Positions 6,751-18,944 of a stretch of DNA of 64,000 nucleotides are shown here, in pieces. The number at the start of each line of letters is the position of its first letter. Within the stretch, counting starts at the first letter, position 1. The stretch comes from Williamsoniiplasma luminosum (GTDB lineage Bacteria; Bacillota_I; Bacilli_A; Mycoplasmatales; Mycoplasmataceae): the NCBI RefSeq assembly GCF_002803985.1, contig NZ_CP024963.1:620001-684000 (forward strand), given 5' to 3'. Both the position numbers and the translations under genes were made by a program. Below the pieces are notes generated by a model, which was not told where the DNA came from, searched no databases, and saw only the letters and a program-made list of their open reading frames with translations.

Positions 6751-7485
6751 ATGGAACAAAAGCAAATTAGATCATTTAATTTATCAAGAACTAATTTTTG
6801 AATCAGTGCACTTTTTCAATTACTTTTTGCGATTGTTCCTTTTCTTTTTATTCTTTTTTTCTTATCACCAGATTTTCAACAATTAGCAATTAATTTATAC
6901 CATCAACTCCCAAATCCTAAAGTCGGATATTTGGTCTTAATTTGTGTTGGTTATGTTTTAGTTGGATTAATTTTGACTTTTATCACCTGAATTTTAAAAT
7001 GGCAAAAAGTGGATGGTTTTACATTTGTTTTAGGTTTAACACTTTTATTAAGTTCTGTAATTGTCAACCAAACATGACTTCAAGCTTGAGATTTTAACAA
7101 TACAATCGTGAAACTATTAATTAGATTTATTATTGCCATCATGTTTGGTTTAATTGGGATTTTTTTAGGTTTATTACTTTCAACACTTGCCAGAAATTTT
7201 GAATATAAACAAGAAGATAAAATTCAAATTATTATTGATGATTATCATGATCAAAAATTGGGTGATAAAAATACTTGAACCAAAACCACTACTAAAATTA
7301 TTCAAAATTATGAAAAAGCCAAAATTGAAGAAAAAATCAACCAAGAGAAAAAAAATATTTTGGAACAAAAATTAGCAACAGCATCTAACACTGATGATTT
7401 AAAAGACCAAATTAAAAAAGAACAGATTAAGCAAAAACTCAATCTTAGAGAAGAAAAACAAAGAACTAAAAAATCTAAAACTTAA
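6751..7485 (+). CDS. Four-span membrane protein with coiled-coil tail (244 aa)
   Basis: Starts MEQKQIRSFNLS at 6751 behind AAGAAGAGG. Hydrophobic segments at about residues 18-45, 65-85, 95-110 and 128-148 predict four membrane spans; several Trp are TGA. Residues 150-244 are strongly charged (Lys, Glu, Gln, Ile) with heptad spacing, a cytoplasmic coiled coil of about 90 residues. No enzyme motif is visible and I do not recognise the family. The arrangement (membrane part followed by coiled coil) is the same as in the transporters further along this window. Confidence 0.7.
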
Positions 7486-7511
7486 TTTTTTAAAAGCAAT
7501 TTGAGAATAAA

Positions 7512-7688
7512 AAAAAGTACCAAGGTACTTTTTCCGATGGTATTTTACAGACGGATCTGTAAAATTTCTTCATTCAATTGAATGCGTGTGACTTCCTCTT
7601 ACGATTGGTTAAATTATAACTCTTAAATTTCACAATTTTCAAATTTTTAAAAAAATAACAATCCAACGATTTAATCGTTGGTTTTTTT
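7512..7688 (+). terminator. Three consecutive hairpins, terminators of 6751-7485
   Basis: Hairpin 1 pairs 7512-7521 with 7524-7533 and ends in T. Hairpin 2 pairs 7542-7551 with 7556-7565. Hairpin 3 pairs 7663-7670 with 7674-7681 and is followed by seven T (7682-7688), the best terminator of the three. The rest of 7486-7910 holds no gene; its right end is the lipoprotein promoter. Confidence 0.65.
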
Positions 7689-7864
7689 AACATTTAAAGA
7701 TAAATTGTTACGTTTTCACATATACTTATAAAATCATTTTTTATTTTGCAAAAATAGAAATTTTTGCAAATTTTAAAATTTTTGTTTTTTCACTTCCCAA
7801 AGAATAAGTTTTCTATATACTTAGACAAGGTTTAATTTCTAATCAAGAAATTAAAGTGAAAATA

Positions 7865-7891
7865 TTTTTTTTTTTTTTTGAAAAATATAAA
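7865..7891 (+). promoter_or_regulatory. Promoter with T15 tract before lipoprotein gene
   Basis: Fifteen T in a row (7865-7879) lie just upstream of a -10-like TATAAA (7886-7891), 20 bases before the ribosome binding site and start of the BMP lipoprotein. A homopolymer in the -35/-10 spacer can change length by slippage, so this promoter may switch on and off. Confidence 0.4.
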
Positions 7892-7910
7892 AAGAGGAAA
7901 TAAAAACAAT

Positions 7911-9599
7911 ATGAAAAAAATAATGGTGCATTTAAGTGCACTTTCAACAATCGGTTTAACAGGTGCAACAGTTGTTGGTTGTCTTCCTGCTAGATTTGCA
8001 GATGGTGTGATTGGACAAAGGATTGTAATTGTCAGTGATGGGGGAAACATTCGCGATCAATCTTTCAACGAAAGTTCTTGAGAAAGTATTATCAATTATG
8101 GGTCACAAATTCATACCAATATTTATACAGATGAGACAAGAACAACCAAAAAAGTTTTTTCAAATACAAAGGAAGACAGAGCAGAAGCTTACCAATTGGA
8201 TTATGCTTCATCATGAGCTGGACGAGACTTTCGTCTTGATAATCCAATGATTGATTTTAAAAATGGTGAATCATTTAAGGATGCTAAAAAAGCCTCAACT
8301 AATTATGTTGAAACTGCAGGTCATGATTCAACCAATTTTTATGCTGCTTATAAAATGGGGTTGTATAAAAAAGCAGATGCGATGTTAGTCGCGGGGTTTT
8401 CGCATTTAGCTTCTGTGCAAAAATTAATTAAATGAATGGCAAAGGATAAAAAGACCCTTGTTTTGTTAGATGCTAAAGTTGATTATCAATACAAACAAGA
8501 TGCGAATGGTAAAGATATCCCAACCCAAAATCAAAATGTGATTTCTGTTCAATATGATTCAGAATTAAGTGGTTTTAACGCTGCATGAGATGCAGCATTA
8601 TGAGCAAACCTGCCCAAAATTGATATGACAACAGGTAAATGGGATCCAAATGGTGGTTTAAATGGAGATGCGTCTGGAGATGGAAGAATCTCAATGGGGA
8701 CATTTGGTGGGCTTTCTTCTAAAACTTCTGTGGATAACTCCATGTGAGGATATTTAGTTGGAATTGAATTGTTTAATCAAATCATTGCTGAAAAAGAATA
8801 TGTTTTAACTGATGTTGATGGGGTTGTTAAAAACTTTAAACCAGAAAAAATTAAATTCGGAAATGTTCATTCTGGACTGATTGATGATGTGAGAGCAGTG
8901 AATAATGCTGATGCCAATTGATTTTCAAATAGTTTTGCATATGGTGATGCAAATCGCAATGGAATTCTACCGCATTTAATCGAAAATGGGACAGATATTA
9001 TTATGGGGGTAGCCGGACCACAAACCAACGATATTGCTTTGCAAATTACTGGGGCAAGGTATAAACCATTTATCGTTGGAATTGATACCGATCAAATTAA
9101 AACTATCGGAAAAGACACCCAAACTGAAGCACGATTTATTACTTCTTCGACCAAAGGTTTAGCCCAAGCAGCACTTGCTGCCTTTAAAAAAAGTCGATCA
9201 TTAAAACATATTTATAAGGATGAATCCAAAAGTGAAATTACACATTTTGTCAATGACCCAGAAATTCAAGATGGTTATTTAGCAAAACAAGAACCAGATT
9301 GAACAATTTCTGCATCTCGTGATGCAGCAGACAGATGAAAAATTGGTAAAAATTTAGCAATTAATGCGATTAAATATGACACCGGTTTTGCCAAAACTTT
9401 ATTCACAGCGATTCCCAAAGTTTATCAAGAAGCAGGTTTTAAACCTGAAAATTATCTCAATGCAAAAACGATTCAATCGGCAGTTAAAACAATTTTGCAA
9501 GCAAGTGAGGGAAAACCATCACTTGCTTGAAAAATTGAAGTTGATGGTGTTGATGGATATGTCAATTATTTGAAAAGGTTATTATCATCTTTTAGTTAA
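7911..9599 (+). CDS. BMP-family substrate-binding lipoprotein 1 (562 aa)
   Basis: Starts MKKIMVHLSALS with a hydrophobic signal and lipobox VVGC, giving lipid-modified Cys24. After it come the BMP-family marks: IVIVSDGGNIRDQSFN (substrate-pocket loop), NYVETAGHD, then AGFSHL, DNSMWGY and GVAGPQTNDIA. It is about 560 residues, longer than the ~350 of BmpA/PnrA, as is common in mollicutes. It should bind nucleosides outside the cell for the ABC importer encoded from 11665. Eight or more TGA-Trp codons lie in it. It is 54-base-range distinct from the operon: 290 bases and its own T-rich promoter separate it from the second copy. Substrate is inferred from the family. Confidence 0.85.
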
Positions 9600-9778
9600 T
9601 CAAATTTAGATCAAAAAAAGTAGCAATTCAAAAACAATCTTGCTTGCAAAACTTTGATGGTTAAAAATTAGTTTTTGAATTATAGCACTCATTTTTGCAC
9701 TTTTTAAAAAATTTCCAATTTTTTTTGCAAATTCTGGAATTTCTTACTTTTTTTGCTTTTAAAAGCTCAACTTTTTTA

Positions 9779-9784
9779 TATAAT
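9779..9784 (+). promoter_or_regulatory. -10 box before second BMP lipoprotein operon
   Basis: TATAAT at 9779-9784 lies about 105 bases before the ATG at 9890. A TTGCTT 20 bases upstream is a weak -35 candidate. The 290-base gap also holds an 11-bp inverted repeat (about 9624-9634 with 9671-9681). Confidence 0.4.
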
Positions 9785-9889
9785 AAATAAGTACTTAATT
9801 TTGATAAAAGAATTAAGAAATAAAAATATTTTATCTACAAGTGGAAAAGTGGAAAAAATTATTAAATATACGGAAGGGAACAAATTAAT

Positions 9890-11662
9890 ATGAAGAAATT
9901 AATAGTTCATTTAAGCGCATTTTCAACAGTGGGTTTAACAGCTGCAACTGTTGTCTCTTGTATTCCTGCTAAATTTGCAGATGGTCCAATTGGACAAAGG
10001 GTTGTGATTGTAACTGATGGAGGAAATATTCGTGATCGTTCTTTCAACGAAAGTTCTTGAGAAAGTGTTATTGATTATGGTGCTCAAATTCATACCAACA
10101 TTTATACTGATGAAACAAGAACACAATTAAAGACATTTACTGATACTCCAGAAGGCAAAGCAGAAGCTTTTAAATTTGATTATGCATCATCTTGAGCAGG
10201 AAGAGAATTTCGTTTAGAAAATCCTCAAATTGATACTATTGGTAAATATGGTAAAGACGGTAAAGTAGAAACTTTTGAGGCTTCTGAAAAAGCATCAAGT
10301 AATTATGTTGAAACTGCTGGACATGATTTAACTAATTTTTATGCAGGTTACAAAATGGGGTTATATAAAAAAGCTGATGCAATTTTGTTAGCTGGTTTTG
10401 GACATTTAGGATCTGTTGGGAAACTGATTAAATGAATGGAAAAAGATGAAAAAACACTTGTGCTTTTAGATGCTCAAGTCGATTATAAATATGAAAAAGA
10501 TGCAGATGGCAACATTAAATTAGGAGCTAATGGTAGACCAATACCAACACAAAATAAAAACGTTATTTCTGTTCAATACGATTCTGAATTAAGTGGATTT
10601 AATGCTGCATGAGATACAGCATTGTGAGCTAACATGCCAGAAATTGATATGACTACAGGAAAATGAACTGAAGGTAATAAATTAAATGGTGATGCCAATG
10701 GAGATGGAGAAATTTCAATGGGAACATTTGGTGGGATTTCTTCTAAATTTTCTGTCGATAACTCAATGTGAGGATATTTACTTGCAATTGAATTATTTAA
10801 TCAAACCATTGCTGGACAAGAATTTGAATTAAAAGATAGTGACGACAAAGTTAAAAACTTCAAACCAAAAAAAATAAAATTCGGAAATGCTGGAAATGCT
10901 AAAGAAGGCGACGCTAGAGAAGGAACTATCGATAAAGTTAAGGCAATTAATAATTCTGATGGAAATTGATTTTCAAATAGTTTTGGATATGGAGATGCTA
11001 ATCGAAATGGAATCATACCTTATTTAACAGGAAATGGTACTGATATTATAATGGGTGTGGCCGGACCACAAACAAATGATATTGCAGAAACTGATGCATC
11101 ATATAAACCATTCATTGTTGGAATTGATACTGATCAAATTAAAAGTGTAGGATCTGATAAAAATGCTCAAGATCGTTTTATAACTTCTTCAACAAAAGGG
11201 TTAGCACAAGCAGCAATTGACTCATTCAAAAAAAGTAAATCTTTAAAGTATATTTATGAAGATGAAACAAAAACTAAAATCTCACACTATGTAAATGGTA
11301 AAGAGACGGATGATGGTTATTTAGCTGTTCAAAAACCAACTTGAACTGTTTCTTCATCAAGAAATCCAAATGTTAAATGAAAAACTGGAGAAAATAAAGC
11401 AATTAATGCTGTTGATTACAATAAAGGTTTTGCCAAAGAATTGTTTACAAAAATTCCTGCATTCTATAAATCATTAGGAGAAAAACCACAATATTATATT
11501 CAAGGCTCAGAACTCAAAAAAGCAGCTGAATTAATTATTCAAACAGCTAAAGGATTAGATCCTAAAGATTGAAAAATTGATGTAAATGGAATTGATGGTT
11601 ACAACAACTACTTAGTGAGATTATTACAATCATTTAAAGAAACAACAAAAGGAGATAAGTAA
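9890..11662 (+). CDS. BMP-family substrate-binding lipoprotein 2 (590 aa)
   Basis: Starts MKKLIVHLSAFS with lipobox VVSC (Cys24). It is a close paralog of 7911-9599 along its whole length, sharing VTDGGNIRDRSFN, NYVETAGHD, DNSMWGY and GVAGPQTNDIA, with small insertions (for example after residue 115 and around residue 205). It is the first gene of a tight operon with the ATPase (2-base gap) and two permeases, so it is the binding protein most directly tied to the importer. The ribosome binding site of the ATPase (AAAGGAG) lies in its last codons. Confidence 0.87.
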
Positions 11663-11664
11663 TT

Positions 11665-13230
11665 ATGAGTGAATACGCAATTGAATTAAATAAAATTACT
11701 AAAACCTTTTTAAACGGGGCAATTATTGCGAATCAAGATGTTGATTTAAAAGTCAAAAAAGGAACAATTCATGCTCTTGTTGGTGAAAATGGAGCAGGAA
11801 AATCAACATTGATGTCAATTCTTTTTGGTTTATATCAACCAACAAGTGGAACAATTAAAGTTAATGGAAAAGAAGTTGTTGTTTCAAACCCAATTAAAGC
11901 TAATAAACTAGGAATTGGAATGGTTCACCAACACTTTAAATTAGTTGATGTATCAACTGTTTGAGAAAATATTGCACTTGGTGTTGAAAGCACAAAATTT
12001 GGCATCCTTTTAGATAAAAACAAGATCAAAGCCAAACTAACTGAAATTATGAATCAATATAATTTACATGTTGATTTGGATGCTAAGATTGAAAATATTT
12101 CGGTTGGAATGCAACAACGTGTAGAAATTTTAAAAATTTTATATCGTGATGCTGAGATTTTAGTTTTTGATGAACCAACAGCAGTTCTAACCCCACAACA
12201 AATTGATGGGTTACTACAAGTTATGTTAAATCTTCAAAAAGCTGGTAAAACAATTATTTTTATTTCTCATAAAATGGAAGAAATCAAAAGAGTTGCCAAC
12301 ACAGCAACAGTCATTCGACGTGGTAAAAAAATTATTGATTTAGATGTTAAAAACATGGAAGTTAGTGATATTGCTGAAGCGATGGTTGGACGTAAATTAG
12401 TTGAGGTTAAAAACCAATACACCCCAGTTTTAAGTCAGGCACCAATTTTAGAAATTCTAAACTTAAGTGTACCTAAAGAAACAAATAATAAAGTTAATGC
12501 TTTAGAAACTTTTAACTTAGTCGTTCGACCTGGAGAAATTGTAGCAATTGCTGGGGTTGAAGGAAATGGTCAAAAGGAATTAGTTGAAGCAATCACTGGA
12601 TTAGTTAAAGCTCATTCGGGAGCGATTCTCTTTAAAGATTTAAACCTTATTAGTGAAAATATTCACAAAAGATATAAATTGGGAATGTCACACATTCCTG
12701 AAGATCGTCACAAATACGGAATGCTTTTAGATTTCTCTGTTCAAGACAATTTAATTTCTCAACAAATTGACAATTATCCTTTCTCTAAAAAAGGAATCAT
12801 TGACAAAAAAGCAATTGCCCGATATTCACAATCAATTATTAAAGATTTTGATGTTAGAGGTTCTAGAAATGGAATCGCAATTGCTCGAGGTTTATCTGGA
12901 GGTAACCAACAAAAAGTTGTTGTTGGTCGTGAATTACGAAAAGAACATGATTTGTTGGTTGTTGTTCAACCAACCAGAGGATTAGATGTTGGGGCGATCG
13001 AATATATTCATCAACAAATTTTAGAAGAAAAAAGTAATGGCAAAGGTGTTTTACTAGTTTCTTATGAATTGAATGAAGTGATGGCATTAGCTGATCGCAT
13101 CGTTGTTATCAACGAAGGAAAAATAATTGGTGAACTACCAGGTCAAGGTGCTAAAAAAGAACAAATTGGAGCATTGATGGCTGGTGGTGACCAAACAAAA
13201 GGAGTAACAAAAAATGAATACATTCAATAA
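11665..13230 (+). CDS. ABC importer ATPase with two nucleotide-binding domains (521 aa), NupO/BmpC-like
   Basis: Two fused ABC domains. Domain 1 has Walker A GENGAGKST near residue 39, signature SVGMQQR near 148 and Walker B LVFDEPTAVL near 168. Domain 2 has a degenerate Walker A (GVEGNGQK), signature LSGGNQQK, and Gln in place of the usual acidic residue in VVQPTRGLDVG, all normal for the sugar/nucleoside (RbsA/NupO) class. It powers nucleoside uptake together with the BMP lipoproteins and the two permeases downstream. It starts 2 bases after the lipoprotein stop and overlaps permease A by 17 bases. Under a standard code it would be interrupted by TGA-Trp codons. Confidence 0.92.
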
Positions 13231-15754
13231 TAAAAAATGATTTGTAACATCAAAATTTAAAGATACTGTTACTTCAAAAGAATTTAAAAGTAAGGGTAAA
13301 TATTTAAAAGGATCAATCTTTGCCATTATTGTTGGATTCATTGTTGCGGGAGTCTTAATTGGGATTTTAAATGTGAATCCCTTTGATTATTTCTTCAAAA
13401 TGTTTCAAGTCGCATTTGATGAGCTATATTTAACACAAACTTTTAACTGAATTGCTGTTTATATCGTTGGTGGTGTGGCAATGGCGATTGGATTTAAATC
13501 GGGAGTGTTTAATATTGGTGCTCCAGGACAAATCCTAACTGCTACAAGCATGTCGACCATTGTTTTATTCAGCATTGTTCCTAAAGGAACAACTGATATT
13601 AATGGTCAAACAATTTTCTTATTGTTCTTGGTTTCAGTATTTTCAGGAGCATTCATGGCGTTTATTGCCGGAATGTTAAAAGCGTTATTTAATATTCACG
13701 AAGTTGTAACAACAATTTTATTAAACTGATTTTCTTGATATTTCTTCAAATGAATTTTTACCAATGGTTTTCCTGATCAATTTGGTTCTAGTTCATTAGC
13801 CGGAGCATCAGAGCACATTCCTGATGGGTTATTATCAATGGGTGGAAATGAAATCATTGCCCCATTATTAATTGCTTTTGGGGTAGTTATTATCGCGGCT
13901 ATCGTACTTGCTAAAACAACTTTTGGTTTTAAATTAAAAGCTGTGGGAAGTGCACCTGAAGCTGCCAAATATTCTGGAATTAATGTTAAACAAAAAATTG
14001 TTTTAGCAATGACAATTTCTGGTGGAATTGCTGGAATTGCTGGTTTCATTTCAATGTGTACATTGAACCCAAATACTTATTTTGGGAATGATAATTTACC
14101 AACCTTAGGATTTGATGTGATTGCGATTTCGTTAGTTGCTTTTAATAACCCTGTTGGATTGATCTTTGTCGGAGCATTATGAGGGGTGATTCAAAATGCG
14201 GGAGCACCAATTTCATCACTTTATGGAATACCTACTCAAATTGCTGGTTTAGTTTCAGGAATCATCATTTATTTAGCAGCCATTAGTGCAGTCTTTATTA
14301 TGTTTAATCCTGTGCAAATCTTTAAAATGTGAATTTTTGTTCTCAAATCTAAAAATGATCGCAAGATGTTACTCATTCTCTATAAAAAGAAATGGGCATT
14401 ATTGTTAAAGAAAATGCTTATCATTTTTAATAAAGATTATCAAAAAGCAGTCAAAGCAGCCGAAACAAAAGCTGATCAAAAAATTGTTAAATTAGATCTT
14501 AAAGCAATAGATTCATTAGCTTTAACACATATCAAAACCTCAATTAAAGAATTGAAAAAATGAATTTGAGAAAAAAATACAATCAAAGGATTAAAAGGTA
14601 TTAAAAGAAGAAATGATGAAGTAATACAAACAATCAATGCTGAAACAATCAATAAAATTGAAGCAGCAAAATTAAAATTTGGTATCTTCAAAGATGAAGT
14701 TAAAACAAGAAAAAATAAACAATTACATTGATTAGAAAATAATATTAAACTTGCTAAACAACATTATAAAAAAGAGATTCAAGCAGCTACAGAATTTGGT
14801 CAAGCCGAAAGAGGACGCTTAGAATTATTATTCGAATATCGTGATGGTAAACTTGCTTTAAATTCTGAATTAGAAAAAAATATTTTAATCCTTCATGAAA
14901 GAAACGTAAGTGCTAAATCAGAGGCTAAATGAAAAATAAGTGTTGTTAAAAACAATCCTGATTTAATTGAAGATGTTAAAGCTAAATCAATTTTAGAAAT
15001 TAAAACTTCATTAAAAGATCAGCTTGAAAAAAACAATAGTCAAATTAAAACTTTAAAATTAGAAACCAAAACTAAATTACAAGAATTAAAAACAAAACGT
15101 ACTAACCAAATTCAATTTGTTAAAAATGACGGAGTTGAATTAGGACAAATTCAACAAAATGTTCAAGAGTGAAAACTAAGAGCCAAAAATGAATTGGATG
15201 CTAAAATTATTAAATTAAAAGCAGAATTTAATCATAAAAAGAGCGAGATTGATTTATTAAAAAGTGATGAAAAAATTCTTGCTGCACAAAAAGTTTTATT
15301 AACTTTAGAAAGTGAATTTGAAAAAACTGAACTAACAGATCTTGAATCACATTTAAATTTATTAGAAAAAATTAAACAAACTTTGAAAAAAATCGATGTT
15401 ATTTTAACACCACAAGTTTTTGAAGCATATGATGCTCAAGAAAAAATTGTTGATCGCATGAGAATCGCATTCAAAATTCGAAAAATTAAATATCAACAAA
15501 CTGTCAATCTTGAAATTTTTAAAGCCAAACAAGCAATTGAGTTGGAAAAACAAAAATCTCAAACACTTGCAGAAAACTTAGAAAATTTAAATCTAGAAAC
15601 TCAAACAAAAATTAAAGATTTAAATAATTTATCAACTCATGGTCTTGATGAATTAGAAAAATTAATTCATCAAGAACACAAGATTTATGCACATTTCGAA
15701 GCGCAGATTCTTAAGTTAGAATCAAAACACAATAATTTAAAGGAGACAAAATAA
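13214..15754 (+). CDS. ABC importer permease A with ~470-residue coiled-coil tail (846 aa), NupP-like
   Basis: The ATG at 13214 (AAAGGAG inside the ATPase gene) gives MNTFNNKKWFV. Residues 35-375 are the permease: about eight to ten membrane spans, with IGFKSGVFNIGAPGQ and FGFKLKAVGSAPEAAKYSG, the latter being the cytoplasmic loop that docks on the ATPase. A normal NupP-type permease would end near residue 375. Here the frame continues for about 470 residues of Lys/Glu/Leu/Ile/Asn-rich helix with heptad spacing and no membrane span. The next gene, permease B, starts 1 base after the stop, so the tail is part of the operon and not an accident of a lost stop. The tail's partner is unknown. Confidence 0.9.
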
Positions 15755-15755
15755 T

Positions 15756-16682
15756 ATGACAAATTTATTTGCAGTAGCTATCGCTTTATTTATTGTTTTA
15801 ACCTTTGCTTCGATTTCAGGATTGATGTCTGAAAAAGCAGGGGTGACTAATATTGCTGTTGAAGGGATGATGATTATCGGGGCATTATTTGTTGCAGTTA
15901 TCGGAACTTTCGTCAACAAAAAAGGTGCTGATAACCTTTCACAATTATGAGTTTTACCACTAGCTGGGTTAGTCACTGGAATCTTTGCAATGCTTCATGC
16001 ATTTCCTTCGGTTTCATTAAAATCCAATCAAATTGTTTCTGGAGTAGCAATTAATATCCTAGCCTTAGGAATTGGTTTATTCTTTGCTTCTTCTGGATAC
16101 TTTGGTGAACAATCAATGGTTATTTCATCAAATTACAAACCAATCAAATTAGATGCAGCTGATGGTGGTATCGTCCCCTTGGCGCTGATCTTAGCTATTG
16201 TTTTAGCAGTTGGAGTCTTCTTATTCTTTAAATTTACAAAACAAGGGATGAGATATGCAATGGTTGGAGAAAATCCAAACGCAATTGATGCAGCTGGAAT
16301 TAGTGTGAAAAAATACCGTTATCTTGCAGTTTTCATTTCTGGAGTGATTGCTGGACTTGGTGGAGGACTATTTGTTCTAACCGCTGCTGGAAATGGTTCA
16401 TTTACAGGAAACATGTTAGGATTTGGATTCTTAGGAATTGCCATTATGATCTTTGGACAATGAAAAATTCACTACATGATGATTGGGGCAGTTGGATTCT
16501 CATTCTTATTTGCACTTGGTCAAAACCTTGGAAATATTACAGATGTAGAATCTATTCAAAAAATTGCACCTTTATTTAAAATTCTACCATTTGTTGGAAC
16601 AATCATTGTGATGGTGATTTTCTCGAAATCTTCCAAAGCGCCAGCCGCTGTTGGGATTCCGTTTAATAAATCCAAAAGATAG
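15756..16682 (+). CDS. ABC importer permease B (308 aa), NupQ-like
   Basis: A 308-residue membrane protein starting MTNLFAVAIAL with about eight spans. Hallmarks are GLMSEKAGVTNIAVEGMMI near the start and the coupling loop FTKQGMRYAMVGENPNAIDAAGIS around residue 170. It pairs with permease A to form the channel of the nucleoside importer. Ordinary length, no tail. AAGGAGAC precedes the ATG. Confidence 0.92.
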
Positions 16683-16719
16683 ATCTAAGAATTCTATTGA
16701 TTTAAAACAAAAGATAGTA

Positions 16720-16746
16720 AAAATCAGCCTAGCTGATTTTTATTTT
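16720..16746 (+). terminator. Terminator of the nucleoside importer operon
   Basis: Stem 16720-16728 with 16732-16740 (AAAATCAGC) and a 3-base loop, followed by TATTTT. Confidence 0.7.
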
Positions 16747-16760
16747 GCTAAAATATAGAT

Positions 16761-17297
16761 ATGAAAATTATCGTCTCTAAGTTTTTTAAGTTTATTTTAC
16801 TTTTAACTTTCTTATTTCCATTTATGTTTGGTGAAAATAAAATCAACTTTAAATCAATCAAATCAACGATTAACTTCGCATGTAAAATTGTGATCCTAAT
16901 TTTGATGAATTACTTATTTGTGTTACTAATACTAAAGGATGGAATCTTTAGTTTGTTGATTTTAGAAACAAGTAAATATTTTCGATGAATTATTTTTACA
17001 TGTTTATTCTTTAGTTCTTTGTTTTTAACTACCTTAATTATTCTTCAAACCTTTTATATTTCTTGATCTGCAAATATCGCCTTATTATTTAGAAAATATA
17101 AATTTAAAATTTTAATTTGAATTCGATACCAACAATTCAAAACATTAGTTCTGAATTGCTTATTATTTTTCATTCTTGAAATTGTCGAATTTTTGCAAAA
17201 ATGTGAAATTAACTATCAAATCATTCGTGCTCATAATTTTAATAATTTCCAAAAACTCAACATTCCCCCACCAACAATTGTTGAGTTATTTTCTTAA
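16761..17297 (+). CDS. Membrane protein of unknown function (178 aa)
   Basis: A 178-residue protein starting MKIIVSKFFKF. Hydrophobic segments near residues 10-25, 40-68, 78-105 and 128-145 suggest four spans. There is no ribosome binding site; TAAAATATAG directly before the ATG reads as a -10 box, so the transcript may be leaderless. It precedes an ABC-2 ATPase gene by 19 bases and may belong to that exporter. No family recognised. Confidence 0.6.
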
Positions 17298-17316
17298 AAA
17301 TAGGAGGTTAATTATT

Positions 17317-18057
17317 ATGAAAGAAAAAATTAAATTAGAAAATTTAACCATGATTTATCCCCGATCTGATAAAGGTGTTTTTGACATTGATATCAAGATT
17401 CAACAAGGACAAATTTTTGGTTTTATGGGTCCATCAGGATCTGGAAAAACAACATTAATTCGCATCATTCTTGGTTTTATCAAACAACAAAAAGGTAATG
17501 TTTGAGTTAATGATTTAGAAGTGTGAAATAACAATGATCAAATCAATCAAACAATTGGTTTTATTTCAGGAGAACCGATTATTCCCAACGAAGGAACAGG
17601 GTTAGATTATTTGTTATTTTATGCAAAATTAAGAGAAATCAAAGACTTGACAAAAATGCATCAATTGATTGAATATTTCGAATTAGATGCGAAAAGTTTG
17701 ATTAAAAAAATGTCCAAAGGAATGAAACAAAAAGTCGCAATCATTGCTTGTTTAATGGCAGATTTTGATCTTTATATTTTAGATGAACCAACAGCTGGTT
17801 TAGATCCGGTCATGCAGGCTAAATTTATTGAAACAATTGTTGAAATGCGCAATCAAGGTAAAACAATTGTTTTATGTTCACATATTATGGATGAAGTTGA
17901 ACAATTATGTGATCAAGTTTTAATTTTAAAACATGGCAGAATTATGTATAACAACACAATGGCAAATATCAAAAAAGAAAATTTAACAATTCAAAAAATC
18001 TTTTGAGATATTTATAATGTAAAGGGGTTCAATGAAACTATCAAAAACCAAAATTAA
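17317..18057 (+). CDS. ABC-2 exporter ATPase (246 aa)
   Basis: Single ABC domain: Walker A GPSGSGKTT near residue 36, signature MSKGMKQK near 130, Walker B LYILDEPTAGLDP near 152, H-loop LCSHIMDE. This composition is that of ATPases working with ABC-2 membrane proteins in drug, lipid or peptide export. TAGGAGG precedes the ATG. The 3' end overlaps the permease gene by 26 bases. The cargo cannot be told from sequence. Confidence 0.9.
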
Positions 18058-18811
18058 TTGAACGATTATTCTTCGTTCAATCAAACAAAATTTAGCATTT
18101 TTAATCACCATTTTCGTTTTTATTGCTGTTTTATTTTTAATGGGCATGATTGCTGAAATCGTTAAACAAAATAAAGCAACTCCTGAAAAACCTTATGGTA
18201 ATACGTTGATGGGGTTTAGTACGACAGTTTATCAACCATTAGCTGTCATTGTTTTTGGGCTATTAGCAATTTTATTTCCAACTAGCTTATTAAACAAAGA
18301 AATTGATAATACTAGTTTGGCCATTCTGCTAGTGTCTAAAAATTCGCGAAATACAATTTTACTAAGCAAATACATCGCAATGTTTTTAACAATTGTTGCA
18401 TTATTTATTTTTCAAATGCTTTTTGGCACAATCCTTTTATCCAAATTTTTTTCTGGATCTGATTATGGTAAATTTATTAATTTAAATTGAACTTATTTTT
18501 TAGGGACATGAACATTAGCATCAATTAGTTTCTTATGTAATGTCATTTTTAATAAGAAAAAACAGATTTTATTAATTACTGGTGGGATTTTGGTTTTTTC
18601 AATCCTTATGAATATGATTTCATTTATATTCCGTGAGTATGAAATATTAAAAGAATTTCATTATATTTCGGTTTTTGGTTTTGCAGATTTAAACACTATC
18701 CTCCAAGGCGATTGAACAATGATTTTTGCCTATTTAGTTGGTATTCCTGCAAATATAGGTTTCTTTATTGGTTCAATAAAAGTGTTCAAAAATAAAGATT
18801 TATTGTTATAA
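18032..18811 (+). CDS. ABC-2 type exporter permease (259 aa)
   Basis: Starts MKLSKTKINWTI behind AAAGGGG, inside the end of the ATPase gene. Six hydrophobic segments (about residues 18-42, 63-85, 108-135, 150-165, 178-200, 230-250) match the ABC-2 layout with a loop EIDNTSLAILLVSKNSR between spans 2 and 3, the usual place of ATPase coupling. It forms the exporter with 17317-18057. Confidence 0.8.
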
Positions 18812-18856
18812 AAACAACTAAGAAAAAATATCCATTATTCTAAAAGACAAAAATTT

Positions 18857-18888
18857 AAAAAACAATCATTGCGAAATGATTGTTTTTT
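18857..18888. terminator. Bidirectional terminator between convergent genes
   Basis: A 14-bp stem (AAAAAACAATCATT, 18857-18870 with 18875-18888) with a 4-base loop and T or A runs on both sides, between the exporter operon and the leftward gene ending at 18945. Confidence 0.75.
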
Positions 18889-18944
18889 AAATTAATTAAA
18901 CTCGAAAGATAGTGCTTATAGAATAAAGTGATCAAAGCAAGATT

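Noticed and set aside
8029-8250. Frameshift in BMP lipoprotein 1
   Set aside because: The alternative frame looked long, but reading TGA as Trp keeps the lipoprotein frame open and aligned with the second copy.
15756-16682. Purine or deoxyguanosine riboswitch controlling the nucleoside importer
   Set aside because: Such riboswitches are known in Mesoplasma, so I searched the leaders at 7700-7910 and 9600-9890 for the conserved core (TATA..TTTGG..CTACC); none is recognisable.
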